A DNA stretch of 64,000 nt from an uncultured Erythrobacter sp. (GTDB taxonomy: Bacteria; Pseudomonadota; Alphaproteobacteria; Sphingomonadales; Sphingomonadaceae): the NCBI GenBank assembly GCA_947499095.1, contig CANMMR010000007.1, positions 1 through 64,000 on the forward strand, given 5' to 3'. The notes below the pieces were generated by a model that worked only from the letters and a program-made list of their open reading frames with translations, was not told the DNA's origin and did no database searches. Position numbers and translations under genes: made by a program. This document shows, in pieces, positions 43,893-53,440 of this stretch; the stretch's first letter is position 1; each line of letters starts with the position of its first letter.

Positions 43893-44641
43893 GGGTGCTG
43901 CTCATCCTCCTCTGCGCCTTCGCGCTCATGGGCCAGCGCGACCCGATCCTCGTGCCCGAGGTCAGCCAGCACGAAGTCGAGGTGCGCCAAGGCTTTACCG
44001 GGACGGAACTGCTGCTGTTCGGTGCCGTCCTCGATCCCGGCGGGCGCGCGGCGGGCAACCAATACGATATCGTCGTGGTGCTCAAGGGCCCGGCCGAACC
44101 CGCACGCCTGCGCGAGAAGGAGCGCTTCCTCGGCGTGTGGGTCAATGCGGAGAGCACCGATTTCCGCTCGGTTCCGTCGTTTTTCGCCGTCGCATCGTCA
44201 CGCCCGGTGAGCGAGATCGTCGACGAGAAAACCGCCGCGATCTACGAGTTCGGAACCGACTACATCCAGCTCAGTCCGAGCGGGGTCATCGATCTCGAGG
44301 AGCAAGCGCGATTCTCCGCCGGGCTCGTGGACCTGAAAACGCGCCAGCAGCTGTACAAGCAGGATTTCGAGGGCGTGCAGATCAGCGAACAGGTCTTGTA
44401 TCAGGCCCGCATTACGTTGCCGTCCAACGTCACGACGGGGACTTACACGGCGGAGACTTTCGCGGTGAGCCGCGGGCGCGTTATCGCGTCGGCGCAGACC
44501 GAAGTCGAGGTTCAGAAGGTCGGCTTCGAGCGTCAGGTCGAGGAATACTCGCAGGACTTGTCGCTTCTCTACGGTCTATTCGCCGTGATGCTCTCTGTCG
44601 GGATGGGCTGGCTTGCCGGCCGCCTGTTCGCGATGATTTAG
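43889..44641 (+). CDS. TIGR02186 family protein
   Basis: This 250-aa exported protein has an N-terminal signal or anchor (VLLILLCAFALMG), a beta-rich middle (VEVRQGFTGTELLLFGAV) and one C-terminal transmembrane helix (LYGLFAVMLSVGMGWLAG). This layout is that of TIGR02186, a conserved alphaproteobacterial family found beside TauE/SafE transporters. It probably lies in the periplasm, tethered to the inner membrane. Its function is not known. The GTG start at 43889 overlaps the transporter stop. Confidence 0.85.
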   Translation: MRVLLILLCAFALMGQRDPILVPEVSQHEVEVRQGFTGTELLLFGAVLDPGGRAAGNQYDIVVVLKGPAEPARLREKERFLGVWVNAESTDFRSVPSFFAVASSRPVSEIVDEKTAAIYEFGTDYIQLSPSGVIDLEEQARFSAGLVDLKTRQQLYKQDFEGVQISEQVLYQARITLPSNVTTGTYTAETFAVSRGRVIASAQTEVEVQKVGFERQVEEYSQDLSLLYGLFAVMLSVGMGWLAGRLFAMI

Positions 44642-44740
44642 GCGAAACCGGCCTGTTAACGTTGACCCGATTTTAACTGTCTCGCCGGCATAGGCTGAAG
44701 CCCTGCGCAATGGGCGCGAAATTGGGGGCCGAACCGAACG

Positions 44741-46747
44741 ATGACCGATATGGGCAATCCGAACCACCGCACTTTCGATCCTGCGAAGGAGGAGGGCGCC
44801 CAGCCGCCGCAGCCGCGCGGTTCTTCGCTACGCGACCGGATTCGGCGGAGCGAACAGGAAAGCGCTGGTACGCCGTCGCTCTCGCGATCGGGCTATGTCC
44901 ACAATCCGCAGCCGGTCGAGGAGCAGCCGGCCGCCGAACAGCGGGTTGCAGAAGAGCGCCGCCCGATGATGGCGCCGGACCAGCAGCAACCAGCTGCCGA
45001 CGAGGCGCCGACTGCAGACGAGCAGCCCGCAGCACCGCCGCCCATTCCCGCTCCACCATCGCAGCTGCGCGCCGAGGCGGAAGCGCGCAAGCCACCGCAA
45101 CCCGAAGCGGAGGAAGAGCCGACTGTCGGTTCCGACGAGCAAAGCGCGCAGAACATGATGCAGCCGATCGGCGTGGTTCTCGAAATCGCCGGTTCGGGAT
45201 CGATGATCGCCATCGACCTGCAGCGGCTGACCGAATGCGCGGAGGATGCCGATCCCTCGATTGCCATGGCAGGGCAAGTCGGCAGCCAGATAAAGATCCG
45301 AGTCGGCAACAGCTGGCTTCTCGCCAGCGTCCGCAACCAACGGCAGGACCGCAAGGCCGGCAGCATCCTCGCCAATATCGACTTCCTTGGCGAAGGCGTG
45401 GAAGAAAAGCTCACCGGTCGCCTGCACGGCTTCCGCCGCGGTGTTACCCGTTACCCGGTGCCCGGCGCGCTGGTCTATCCCGCCAGCACGGCCGATCTCA
45501 AGCAGGTCTATGCCAGCGACGGCCGCAGCGCGGTCACCATCGGCAAGGTCTACCCGACAAAGGATATCCGCGCCGGCATCTATATCGACGCGATGCTGGG
45601 CAAGCACTTCGCCCTGCTCGGTTCGACCGGTACGGGTAAATCGACCAGTGCCGCGCTGATCCTCCACCGCATTTGCGAAGCAGCGCCTGAAGGCCACATC
45701 GTGATGGTCGACCCGCATGGTGAATATTCGGCCGCCTTCCGCAACACCGGCGTGATCCTGGACGTCTCGAACCTTCAGATGCCCTACTGGATCATGAACT
45801 TCGAAGAGCATTGCGAGGTCTTGCTGACCAGCAATGGCAACGAACGCCAGATCGATGCCGACATCCTTGCCAAGGCACTGCTCCACGCGCGCAGCAAAAG
45901 CCGCCTCGCTGAAAGCATGGGCAAGATCACCGTCGATTCGCCCATCCCCTACCTCTTGTCCGACCTGTCGAATGCGATCCAGGATGCGATGGGCAAGCTG
46001 GACAAGGCGACGACGTCAGCGCCTTACATGCGGATCAAAAACAAGCTGGAAGAACTGAAGAGCGATCCCCGCTACCAGTTCATGTTCTCCGGCATGCTCG
46101 TGGGCGACACGATGTCGGAGTTCATTTGCAAGATCTTCCGCATGCCCTCCAACGGCAAGCCGATTTCGATCATCGACGTGTCTGGCGTTCCCTCGGACAT
46201 CACTTCGACTGTCGTCGCAGTGCTGAGCCGGCTGGTGTTCGACTTCGCCATCTGGGGCCGCGAGGAACGCACCTCGCCGATCCTGCTGGTCTGCGAAGAG
46301 GCGCACCGTTACGTGCCGAGCGAGAAGAACTCGGACGGCAATTCGGTCGGCACCATCCTCAGCCGGATCGCCAAGGAAGGCCGTAAATACGGTATCTCGC
46401 TCGGCCTCATCACGCAGCGTCCCTCGGACCTTGCCGAAGGCGTGCTGTCGCAGTGCGGGACGATCATCTCGATGCGCCTCAACAACGATCGCGACCAGGA
46501 TTTCGTCCGTGCCGCGATGCCCGAAGGCGCACGCGGCTTCCTCGATGCAATTCCTGCGCTCCGCAATCGCGAATGCATCATCTGCGGCGAAGGCGTGGCT
46601 ATCCCGATCCGCGTTAGCTTCGACAATCTCGAAGAATCGAAGCGCCCGGCGTCCGAGGACCCGAGCTTTGTCGAACTGTGGAACCAGACCGGCGGCGAGG
46701 AGGAAATCGTCGAGCGCACCGTCCTGCGCTGGCGCTCGCAGGGTTAG
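44741..46747 (+). CDS. HerA-type ATPase (DUF87) with long disordered N terminus
   Basis: This 668-aa FtsK/HerA-superfamily ATPase has the Walker A GSTGTGKST near residue 296, a VMVDPHGEYSAAF motif, and the Walker B-like ILLVCEEAHRY, with RLNNDRDQDFV further on. A HAS-barrel-like segment precedes (GVVLEIAGSGSMIAI). The first about 130 residues are a Pro/Glu/Gln/Ala-rich low-complexity region rarely seen in HerA. HerA proteins are hexameric DNA translocases, usually paired with NurA nuclease for end resection. No nurA gene is adjacent, so its function is uncertain. Confidence 0.85.
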   Translation: MTDMGNPNHRTFDPAKEEGAQPPQPRGSSLRDRIRRSEQESAGTPSLSRSGYVHNPQPVEEQPAAEQRVAEERRPMMAPDQQQPAADEAPTADEQPAAPPPIPAPPSQLRAEAEARKPPQPEAEEEPTVGSDEQSAQNMMQPIGVVLEIAGSGSMIAIDLQRLTECAEDADPSIAMAGQVGSQIKIRVGNSWLLASVRNQRQDRKAGSILANIDFLGEGVEEKLTGRLHGFRRGVTRYPVPGALVYPASTADLKQVYASDGRSAVTIGKVYPTKDIRAGIYIDAMLGKHFALLGSTGTGKSTSAALILHRICEAAPEGHIVMVDPHGEYSAAFRNTGVILDVSNLQMPYWIMNFEEHCEVLLTSNGNERQIDADILAKALLHARSKSRLAESMGKITVDSPIPYLLSDLSNAIQDAMGKLDKATTSAPYMRIKNKLEELKSDPRYQFMFSGMLVGDTMSEFICKIFRMPSNGKPISIIDVSGVPSDITSTVVAVLSRLVFDFAIWGREERTSPILLVCEEAHRYVPSEKNSDGNSVGTILSRIAKEGRKYGISLGLITQRPSDLAEGVLSQCGTIISMRLNNDRDQDFVRAAMPEGARGFLDAIPALRNRECIICGEGVAIPIRVSFDNLEESKRPASEDPSFVELWNQTGGEEEIVERTVLRWRSQG

Positions 46748-46792
46748 AGAAAACCGAGCCGAAGGCGAGGCAAGAGCGCCCGCCCGCAGCGG

Positions 46793-46842
46793 GTGCAGCG
46801 TGCTGCACGTCTAGCGAGGACGCAGCCACGGATGTGGCTGCG
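46793..46842. repeat. Two adjacent perfect palindromes in the HerA-queE gap
   Basis: GTGCAGC-GT-GCTGCAC at 46793-46808 and CGCAGCCAC-GGAT-GTGGCTGCG at 46821-46842 are both perfect stems in the 103-bp convergent gap. They may serve as terminators or be a REP-like repeat. No T-tract follows either. Confidence 0.6.
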
Positions 46843-46850
46843 AAACTCAA

Positions 46851-47585
46851 TTATGTCCCCCGCGTATCGCCAAACAGGTGAATGTGGAGCCGGTCGCTCA
46901 TCCGGAAACCGTGATCTACGCATAGCGGGGCGAGCCATTTTTCGCGCTCCCGCAGCGTTTCGCTGTCGGTGCCCTCGGGCATCAGGAAGACGTGATCCGG
47001 CTTGAAGCGGTAACGATCGCGGAGCGCCAGCACCTCGTCCAAATCCGAAGGCTCGGCGATTACGAATTTGAACCACGCGCGCGGATCGGTGGCATAGGCG
47101 TCCAGCCGCTCGGGGATCAGCGCCAGCTCTGCCGGATTGCCGCTATGCGCCAGCTTGGGGCTGACGTTGAATTGGTCGATGCGGATGTCGAGCGGGGGCG
47201 GCGCGGAGGTGCTGCCATTGGTCTCGATCTCGACCGAGACGTCCGGCAGCAGTTGAAGCAGCTTGGCCAGCGCCGGGGCCTGCAACAGCGGCTCGCCGCC
47301 GGTAATGACGAGGCGTCTCTGGCCAAGCTCGGTGATGCGCGCGGCGACCTCCTCCTCGTCCAGTTTGACCTGATTGGCCTTGCGGTCGAACTCGATCCCG
47401 TCGCGGTGCGGGCGCTCATCACCGGTGAAGTGCCAGGTGTAGGCCGTGTCGCACCAGACGCAGGCAAGGTTGCAGCGTGACAGGCGCAAAAAGGCGACCG
47501 GCGTGCCAGCGCTCGGTCCTTCGCCCTGAACGGAGGCGAAAATCTCGGGCCCCCCAATGTCGTCGGTGGCGAGCACTAAAGGCAC
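46851..47585 (-). CDS. queE: 7-carboxy-7-deazaguanine synthase QueE
   Basis: This 244-aa radical-SAM enzyme makes 7-carboxy-7-deazaguanine on the path to queuosine and related 7-deazaguanines. Cys38, Cys42 and Cys45 form the CxxxCxxC cluster motif in SRCNLACVWCDT, after the conserved EIFASVQGEGPSAGTP. The Gly-rich SAM site is ITGGEPLLQ. The insert between the cysteines and the GGE motif (about 50 aa) is of the alphaproteobacterial type. The GTG at 47585 is the best available start; its ribosome-binding site is weak and GTG 47576 is possible. Confidence 0.93.
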   Translation of the reverse strand: MPLVLATDDIGGPEIFASVQGEGPSAGTPVAFLRLSRCNLACVWCDTAYTWHFTGDERPHRDGIEFDRKANQVKLDEEEVAARITELGQRRLVITGGEPLLQAPALAKLLQLLPDVSVEIETNGSTSAPPPLDIRIDQFNVSPKLAHSGNPAELALIPERLDAYATDPRAWFKFVIAEPSDLDEVLALRDRYRFKPDHVFLMPEGTDSETLREREKWLAPLCVDHGFRMSDRLHIHLFGDTRGT

Positions 47586-47679
47586 AGGAAACTGTCTCGA
47601 TTACCGGTTGTCATGGTCCGCGGCCCTATGGCACGAAATGCCATCCTGGGAAATCGGCGAGCCTGACGCCGCGGGCCGA

Positions 47680-48495
47680 TCAATGCCATTGCGCCGGGTC
47701 GATCGCCAGCAGCTCGGTCAACTGAGCATAAAGCGCAGGCTCTTCGCTGCGCAGCGCCTTCGGTTTCTCGAAAAAAGTAACGATCGCTTCGGCGAAAAAC
47801 TCCTGGTGGTTCGTCGCGCCATAGGGGTCGATCAGTGTCCGTTCACCGTTCTCGAGCCTTTCGAGGTGATCGTCATAGGCCTCCAGCATCGCCTGCTCCC
47901 ATTTGGCGTAACGCTGCCCCTGGCGCAGGATGGGGATGCCGTTGACGTGGCCGCTCAGCCCGTCGAGCTGGTGAGCGAATTCGTGGATCACGACATTGTG
48001 GCCATCGCTCGCATCGAGCCCGCCATATAATGCATCGTCCCACGACAGGACCACCGGCCCATGGGCCCAGCTTTCTCCGAGCGTAGCATGGTGGGTTTCG
48101 TGCACCAGTGCATCATCGGGCGTGCCGCGCCCGGTAAGGAATGCGGCGGGATAGATGAGTATGTTCCGCAAAGTATCGTACCAGACGGGGCTGTTGACGA
48201 TCAGGAGGCTGGCCTGGGCAGCGATGGATAGCCGCATTTCCTCGGTCACCTCGACGCCATTGATGCCCCTGAAGGTGACCTGGTCCAGCAGCAGGTTCAT
48301 CTTGCCTTCCAGCGATGCCCGCAAAGACCCGGGCAACCGCTTGACCAGCGGTACGAGCCGTTCGACGATTTCGCGCTGCTCGGCGTCAAGCGGCGTCGCC
48401 AAAAGCGCTTTACGCTTCTGACGCCGCCAAACCCAGCGAAGCGCTGCCAGGCCTGCAATCAGCAGGAGTGCCCCAGGTACGATCCATGACATCAT
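47680..48495 (-). CDS. mtfA: MtfA-type zinc metallopeptidase
   Basis: This 271-aa protein has one N-terminal membrane helix and the MtfA (DUF980) peptidase domain. The zinc motif HEFAHQLDGL puts ligands at His171 and His175, with catalytic Glu172 and a third ligand in EFFAEAIVTFFE. In E. coli MtfA binds the repressor Mlc and so affects glucose PTS expression; whether that holds here is unknown, since no PTS is in view. The conserved core RNILIYPAAF and WAHGPVVLSWDDAL supports the family call. Confidence 0.9.
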   Translation of the reverse strand: MMSWIVPGALLLIAGLAALRWVWRRQKRKALLATPLDAEQREIVERLVPLVKRLPGSLRASLEGKMNLLLDQVTFRGINGVEVTEEMRLSIAAQASLLIVNSPVWYDTLRNILIYPAAFLTGRGTPDDALVHETHHATLGESWAHGPVVLSWDDALYGGLDASDGHNVVIHEFAHQLDGLSGHVNGIPILRQGQRYAKWEQAMLEAYDDHLERLENGERTLIDPYGATNHQEFFAEAIVTFFEKPKALRSEEPALYAQLTELLAIDPAQWH

Positions 48496-48538
48496 GCGTC
48501 ACAGGTAAGATGCACCCGGAGGCTTGGTAAGAGTGTCC

Positions 48539-51259
48539 CTATCCCAGCCGTGCGAGAGCAGCGCGCAGGCGGTCGATCTCGGCAGCGTGGAAAGCAGCGT
48601 CGGCGCGGGCCTTTTCCACCGCCTCGGGCTTGGCGCGCTCGACGAAGTTCGGATTGGACAGCCGCCCGTTGAGGCTGCCGAATTCCTTCTGGCTGGCCTC
48701 CATCGCCTTGGTGAGGCGGGTCTTCTCCGCATCGATGTCGATCACGCCTTCCAGCGGGATGACGAAGGCATCGTCACCCGCCGCAATCTGCATGGCCGCA
48801 CCGCTGGGCGCCTCGGCGAAATGCACGGGAGTGAGGCGCGCGAGGCGCTCGATCGCTGCCGAATTGGCGTCCACGACCGAGCGGGCGAGGGCGCTGGGCG
48901 CGGCGCAATACGCCCCCAGCTTCGCGCCCGGGGCGATGCCTAGCTCGTTCTTCGCCGTGCGCGTGGCGCTGGTGAGAGCGATCAGCCAGTCGATCTCGGC
49001 CTTGGCCTGCGGATCGACGGTCGCCTTCGGATCGGGCCATTTCGCGGTGATGAGCGGATAGTCGGACCGGTCGCCCTGCTTCGACCACAGCTCTTCGGTG
49101 ATAAAGGGCATGAAGGGATGGAGCATGACGAGGATCTGGTCGAGCGCCCAGCCGGCGACGGCCTTGGTCTCCTCGTCGAAGTTCCCCTTGATCAGCTCGA
49201 TATACCAGTCGCAGAAACGATCCCACACGAAGTGGTAGATCGTGTTCGCCGCCGCATCGAAGCGCAGGTCGGCCAGTGCGGCGTCGAGCGCCTGCTTCGT
49301 CTCCACCACTTCGCCGATGATCCAGCGGTTGACTGCGTGGCTGGCCGCGGGAGCCTCGATCGACGCGCTCGCGCCGATGCCGTTCGACTGGCAGAAGCGG
49401 GTCGCGTTCCACAGCTTGGTCGCGAAGTTGCGATAGCCCTCGACCCGCTTCTCATCCATCTTGATGTCGCGGCCCTGGCTTTCCATCGCCGCCATGAAGA
49501 AGCGCAGCGCGTCGGCTCCATACTGGTCGATCAGGCCGAGCGGATCGACGACATTACCCTTGGACTTGGACATCTTCTGCCCGTCCGCCGCGCGCACGAG
49601 GCCGTGGAGATAGAGCTTGGGCCAGGGGGCCTCGCCGGTGTTGAAATAGCCAGCCATCATCATGCGCGCATCCCAGAAGAACAGGATGTCGAAACCGGAG
49701 ATTAGCAGGTCGTTGGGATAGTGCTTTTCGACAAGGTCGGTGTTTTCCGGCCAGCCGAGGGTAGCAAAGGGCCACAACGCGCTTGAGAACCACGTGTCGA
49801 GCACGTCTTCGTCGCGGGTGAGTGTAACGCCTTCGCCGGCCTGCGCCTGCGCTTCGGGCTCGGTCATGGCGACATAGGCCTTGCCGTCCGCATCGTACCA
49901 CGCCGGGATCCGGTGTCCCCACCATAGCTGGCGGCTGACACACCACGGCTGGATGTTCTCCATCCAGTTGAAGAAGGTCTTCTCCCAGCTCTTCGGGACG
50001 ATCTCGATCTCGCCGTTCTTGACCGCTTGGATCGGCTTCTTCGCGAGCGCTTCGGCATCGACATACCACTGGTCGGTCAGCCAGGGTTCGATGACCACGC
50101 CGCCGCGGTCGCCGAACGGGGTCGCGATGGTGCGCGGTTCGGCGTCGAGTTCGACTTCCTCGCCATTCTTGGTCTTGGCGATATGCGGGATCAGGTGGCC
50201 GCTTTCCTTCAGGCGCTTGACCACCAGCTCGCGCGCGCCGTCGCCTTCGCCGACGATCTTTTCGCGGCGGAAGCGGTGCAGGCCGAGGAATTCCTCCGGC
50301 ACCAGCCCGTCGGCGGTCTGGCAGACGTTGGCCTCCGCATCGAGCATGTTGAGCATTTCGGCCGGCTGGAACCCGGCCCGCTTGCCCACGTCGAAATCGT
50401 TGAAGTCGTGACCGGGTGTTATCTTCACCGCGCCACTGCCAAGTTCGGGATCGGCATGCTCGTCCGCCACGATCGGCACGCGGCGACCGGTGATCGGCAG
50501 CACGACATGCTTGCCGACCACGCTCCGGTAAAGCTCGTCATCGGGATGCACGGCCACCGCCATGTCGGCGAGCATGGTCTCGGGGCGCGTGGTCGCGACT
50601 TCGATGTAGTCCCGCCCGTCGTCTAGCGTGACTCCGTCTTCGAGCGGATATTTGAAGTGCCAGAAGTGGCCCTTCACATCGGTCGTCTCGACCTCGAGAT
50701 CCGAGATTGCGGTTTTAAGCTTGGGGTCCCAGTTGACCAGCCGCTTGTCGCGGTAGATCAGGTCCTTGTTGTAGAGATCGACGAAAACCTTGAGCACGGC
50801 ATTCGAGAAATGCTCGTCCATGGTGAACTGCTCTCTGGACCAGTCCATCGAACAGCCGAGACGGCGCAACTGGCGCGTAATCGTGCCGCCGCTCTCTTCC
50901 TTCCACTCCCACACCTTCGCGACGAAATCTTCGCGCGAGTAGTTCGTGCGCTTGTCCTGTTGCGCCTCCAGCTGGCGTTCCACCACCATTTGCGTCGCGA
51001 TACCCGCATGGTCCGTGCCGACCACCCACAGCGCGTCCTTGCCGCGCAGCCGCTCGTAACGGATCATCACGTCCTGCAGCGTATTGTCGAGCGCGTGGCC
51101 GATGTGCAGGCTGCCCGTGACGTTCGGCGGCGGGTTGACGATCGTATAGGGTTCGGCGTCGGGCCGCTCGGGCCGGAACAGGCCGTTTTCCTCCCAATGC
51201 GCGTACCAGCGCGCCTCGATATCGGCCGGGTCGAAAGTCTTGGGTAGCTCGGTGGTCAT
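48539..51259 (-). CDS. valS: Valyl-tRNA synthetase
   Basis: This 906-aa class I synthetase charges tRNA-Val, one gene of which lies at the start of the window. The HIGH motif is HIGHAL near residue 45 and the KMSKS motif [12 protein letters not shown] near 567. The editing domain ([17 protein letters not shown]) and the C-terminal coiled-coil arm ([16 protein letters not shown]) are present. ATG 51259 opens the conserved start [15 protein letters not shown]; an extended open frame to 52396 is antisense to the mlaE gene and is rejected. The 156-bp leader has no T-box. Confidence 0.97.
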   Translation of the reverse strand: MTTELPKTFDPADIEARWYAHWEENGLFRPERPDAEPYTIVNPPPNVTGSLHIGHALDNTLQDVMIRYERLRGKDALWVVGTDHAGIATQMVVERQLEAQQDKRTNYSREDFVAKVWEWKEESGGTITRQLRRLGCSMDWSREQFTMDEHFSNAVLKVFVDLYNKDLIYRDKRLVNWDPKLKTAISDLEVETTDVKGHFWHFKYPLEDGVTLDDGRDYIEVATTRPETMLADMAVAVHPDDELYRSVVGKHVVLPITGRRVPIVADEHADPELGSGAVKITPGHDFNDFDVGKRAGFQPAEMLNMLDAEANVCQTADGLVPEEFLGLHRFRREKIVGEGDGARELVVKRLKESGHLIPHIAKTKNGEEVELDAEPRTIATPFGDRGGVVIEPWLTDQWYVDAEALAKKPIQAVKNGEIEIVPKSWEKTFFNWMENIQPWCVSRQLWWGHRIPAWYDADGKAYVAMTEPEAQAQAGEGVTLTRDEDVLDTWFSSALWPFATLGWPENTDLVEKHYPNDLLISGFDILFFWDARMMMAGYFNTGEAPWPKLYLHGLVRAADGQKMSKSKGNVVDPLGLIDQYGADALRFFMAAMESQGRDIKMDEKRVEGYRNFATKLWNATRFCQSNGIGASASIEAPAASHAVNRWIIGEVVETKQALDAALADLRFDAAANTIYHFVWDRFCDWYIELIKGNFDEETKAVAGWALDQILVMLHPFMPFITEELWSKQGDRSDYPLITAKWPDPKATVDPQAKAEIDWLIALTSATRTAKNELGIAPGAKLGAYCAAPSALARSVVDANSAAIERLARLTPVHFAEAPSGAAMQIAAGDDAFVIPLEGVIDIDAEKTRLTKAMEASQKEFGSLNGRLSNPNFVERAKPEAVEKARADAAFHAAEIDRLRAALARLG

Positions 51260-51285
51260 TGTCTGTGTTCGCTCGCGCTTACTGG

Positions 51286-51304
51286 CGGCACCGGGCCGGT
51301 GCCG
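51286..51304. repeat. Perfect palindrome in the valS-mlaE divergent region
   Basis: CGGCACCG and CGGTGCCG form an 8-bp perfect stem around a 3-nt loop, 27 bp upstream of the valS ATG. It could be an operator or a leader hairpin. No named motif matches. Confidence 0.4.
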
Positions 51305-51415
51305 GTAAATCAGATAGGATTCCATGCCAGCGCCCATGCTGCGATGCAACGCCGCAGGTGATGCGTCGGCATAGCCGCTTGTTTCGCACGGCAATTCCCC
51401 GCATAGGGCGCAGCA

Positions 51416-52528
51416 ATGGGTGGTTTCGCCGAATACGAGCTGGTCGAGGGGGACGACGGGGGGCAGGTGCTCGCCCTGTCCGGTCCCTATCTGGTATCGA
51501 CCATCGGCTCGGTCGACGAGGAACTGCGCCATCTGGAAGGTCCGATTGCGAGGGTCGATCTCTCCGACATAAGCGAAATCGATACGGTTGGCGCCTGGGT
51601 TGCCAGCACTATTGCGAGCGACCACGATGCAGCAGTCACCGGGGCGAGCAATCGCGCCACTCGGCTTATCGAAGCGCTCAAGGGCTCGCGCGGTGAGGAA
51701 GAGGTCGCCGCTCCGCGGCTGCCGGTCTGGGAGCGTGTTCCGGATGCTCTCGGCACCAAGGTGTTTGCTGCGCGCGACGGCGTTTTCGGCGTACTCGGCT
51801 TTCTTGGCGCGCTTATCGCCGCCTTCGGCAACCTCATCCGCCATCCGCGCCGCTTTCGCTGGCTGGCGCTGGTTCGCCAGCTGGAGCTGGTCGGTGTCAG
51901 CGCACTGCCGATCGTGGGGCTGATGAGCTTCCTCATCGGCATCGTCATCGCGCAGCAGGGGGCCGTGCAGCTGGCGCAATTCGGTGCCGAAACGCTGACC
52001 ATCAACCTCGTCGGCCGCATCACCTTGCGTGAGCTGGGCGTGCTGATGACCGCGATCATGGTCGCCGGTCGCTCCGGCTCGGCCTTCGCCGCCCAACTCG
52101 GCACGATGAAGCTGACAGAGGAAATCGACGCGATGCGCACTATCGGCATCTCGCCGATGGAGGCACTGGTCATTCCGCGCATCCTGGCGGCCATCCTCAT
52201 GATGCCGCTGCTCGGCTTCTACGCTGCCCTGGTCGCCATCGTCGGCGGCGCGGTGATCGGTGATGTCATGCTCGGCATACCCTTCTACACCTTCCTTGCG
52301 CGCATACAGGACGTGGTGCCGATATACGACTTGTGGGTCGGGCTGGTGAAAGCGCCGGTCTTCGGTCTGATCGTGGCGCTCGCAGGCTGCTATCACGGTA
52401 TGCAGGTCAAGGGTAATTCGGAAGAGGTCGGACGGCGCACGACGATGGCGGTGGTCTCAGCGATCTTCGCGGTCATTGTCATCGACGCCTTCTTCGCGGT
52501 ATTCTTTACCGAGATCGGCTGGGGCTGA
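51416..52528 (+). CDS. mlaE: MlaE-family ABC permease with N-terminal STAS-like domain
   Basis: This 370-aa inner-membrane permease belongs to the Mla phospholipid transport complex. The first ~100 residues resemble a STAS domain ([17 protein letters not shown]). The permease follows with about five or six helices: [38 protein letters not shown] (the coupling-helix region that contacts the ATPase), and [19 protein letters not shown]. Fusion of a STAS unit, separate as MlaB in E. coli, is common in alphaproteobacteria. It heads an operon with an ATPase (1-nt overlap), MCE protein and lipoprotein. Confidence 0.92.
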   Translation: MGGFAEYELVEGDDGGQVLALSGPYLVSTIGSVDEELRHLEGPIARVDLSDISEIDTVGAWVASTIASDHDAAVTGASNRATRLIEALKGSRGEEEVAAPRLPVWERVPDALGTKVFAARDGVFGVLGFLGALIAAFGNLIRHPRRFRWLALVRQLELVGVSALPIVGLMSFLIGIVIAQQGAVQLAQFGAETLTINLVGRITLRELGVLMTAIMVAGRSGSAFAAQLGTMKLTEEIDAMRTIGISPMEALVIPRILAAILMMPLLGFYAALVAIVGGAVIGDVMLGIPFYTFLARIQDVVPIYDLWVGLVKAPVFGLIVALAGCYHGMQVKGNSEEVGRRTTMAVVSAIFAVIVIDAFFAVFFTEIGWG

Positions 52529-53430
52529 TGGCGCAGCACGACGACGGCAGGACCCTCGGGCGGCACGAGCGCTATCGCGGCGAACATCCCATCGTGGTCG
52601 AGGGGCTGGTCAATCGCTTCGGCTCGCAGACGATTCACGACGGGCTAGACCTCAAGGTCCGGCGCGGCGAAATCCTCGGCGTGGTCGGCGGTTCGGGCAC
52701 CGGCAAGAGCGTGCTGATGCGCTCCATCATCGGGCTGCAGCCGCCCACCGAAGGCGAAATCACGGTCTTCGGCAAATCGATGACCGAGGGCGATCCCGAT
52801 GCGGAGATCGGCGTACGCAACCGCTGGGGCGTGCTGTTCCAGGGCGGGGCGCTGTTTTCGACCCTGACGGTCGGCGAGAACGTGCAGGTGCCGCTGAAGC
52901 AGTTCTTCCCGGACATCTCGCCCGAGCTGCTCGACGAGATCGCGCGCTTCAAGACCGTGCTTTCCGGTCTGCCCGAAGAGGCCGCGGGCAAGTTCCCCAG
53001 CGAGCTGTCGGGCGGGATGAAGAAACGTGCCGGCCTCGCCCGCGCGCTTGCGCTCGACCCCGAGCTCCTGTTCCTCGACGAACCGACTGCGGGCCTCGAC
53101 CCCATCGGCGCGGCGGCGTTCGACCGCCTGACGCGCGAGCTGAAGGAAACGCTCGGCCTCACGGTGTTCCTGATCACCCATGACCTCGATACGTTGCACG
53201 AAATCTGTGACCGCGTGGCGGTGCTGGCGGACAAGAAGGTGATCGCCGTCGACACGGTGCCGAACCTGATGCAGCTCGATCATCCATGGATCCAGGAATA
53301 TTTCAACGGCCCGCGCGGACGGGCCGCGCTCACGGCGCAGGCGCTCGACGAATTGCGGCAGCATATGGACAATCCCATCGCTGCGCATGCGGTCAAAGCG
53401 TTGGACAATAAGCATGATAGCAGGGCATAG
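52528..53430 (+). CDS. mlaF: MlaF-family ABC transporter ATPase
   Basis: This 300-aa ATPase drives the Mla lipid transporter. Walker A is GGSGTGKSVLMR near residue 53, the signature motif is LSGGMKKRAGLARALAL, and Walker B is LLFLDEPTAGLDP, with the switch His in LITHDLDTL. The C-terminal extension (ALTAQALDELRQHMD) resembles that of alphaproteobacterial MlaF. The ATG shares a base with the mlaE stop (TGATG). The genes work as one complex at the inner membrane with the MCE and lipoprotein partners. Confidence 0.95.
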   Translation: MAQHDDGRTLGRHERYRGEHPIVVEGLVNRFGSQTIHDGLDLKVRRGEILGVVGGSGTGKSVLMRSIIGLQPPTEGEITVFGKSMTEGDPDAEIGVRNRWGVLFQGGALFSTLTVGENVQVPLKQFFPDISPELLDEIARFKTVLSGLPEEAAGKFPSELSGGMKKRAGLARALALDPELLFLDEPTAGLDPIGAAAFDRLTRELKETLGLTVFLITHDLDTLHEICDRVAVLADKKVIAVDTVPNLMQLDHPWIQEYFNGPRGRAALTAQALDELRQHMDNPIAAHAVKALDNKHDSRA

Positions 53431-53440
53431 AGACTGACGG

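Noticed and set aside
48539-52396. 1285-aa frame extending valS upstream
   Set aside because: The extension is antisense to mlaE; the valS start at 51259 matches the family.
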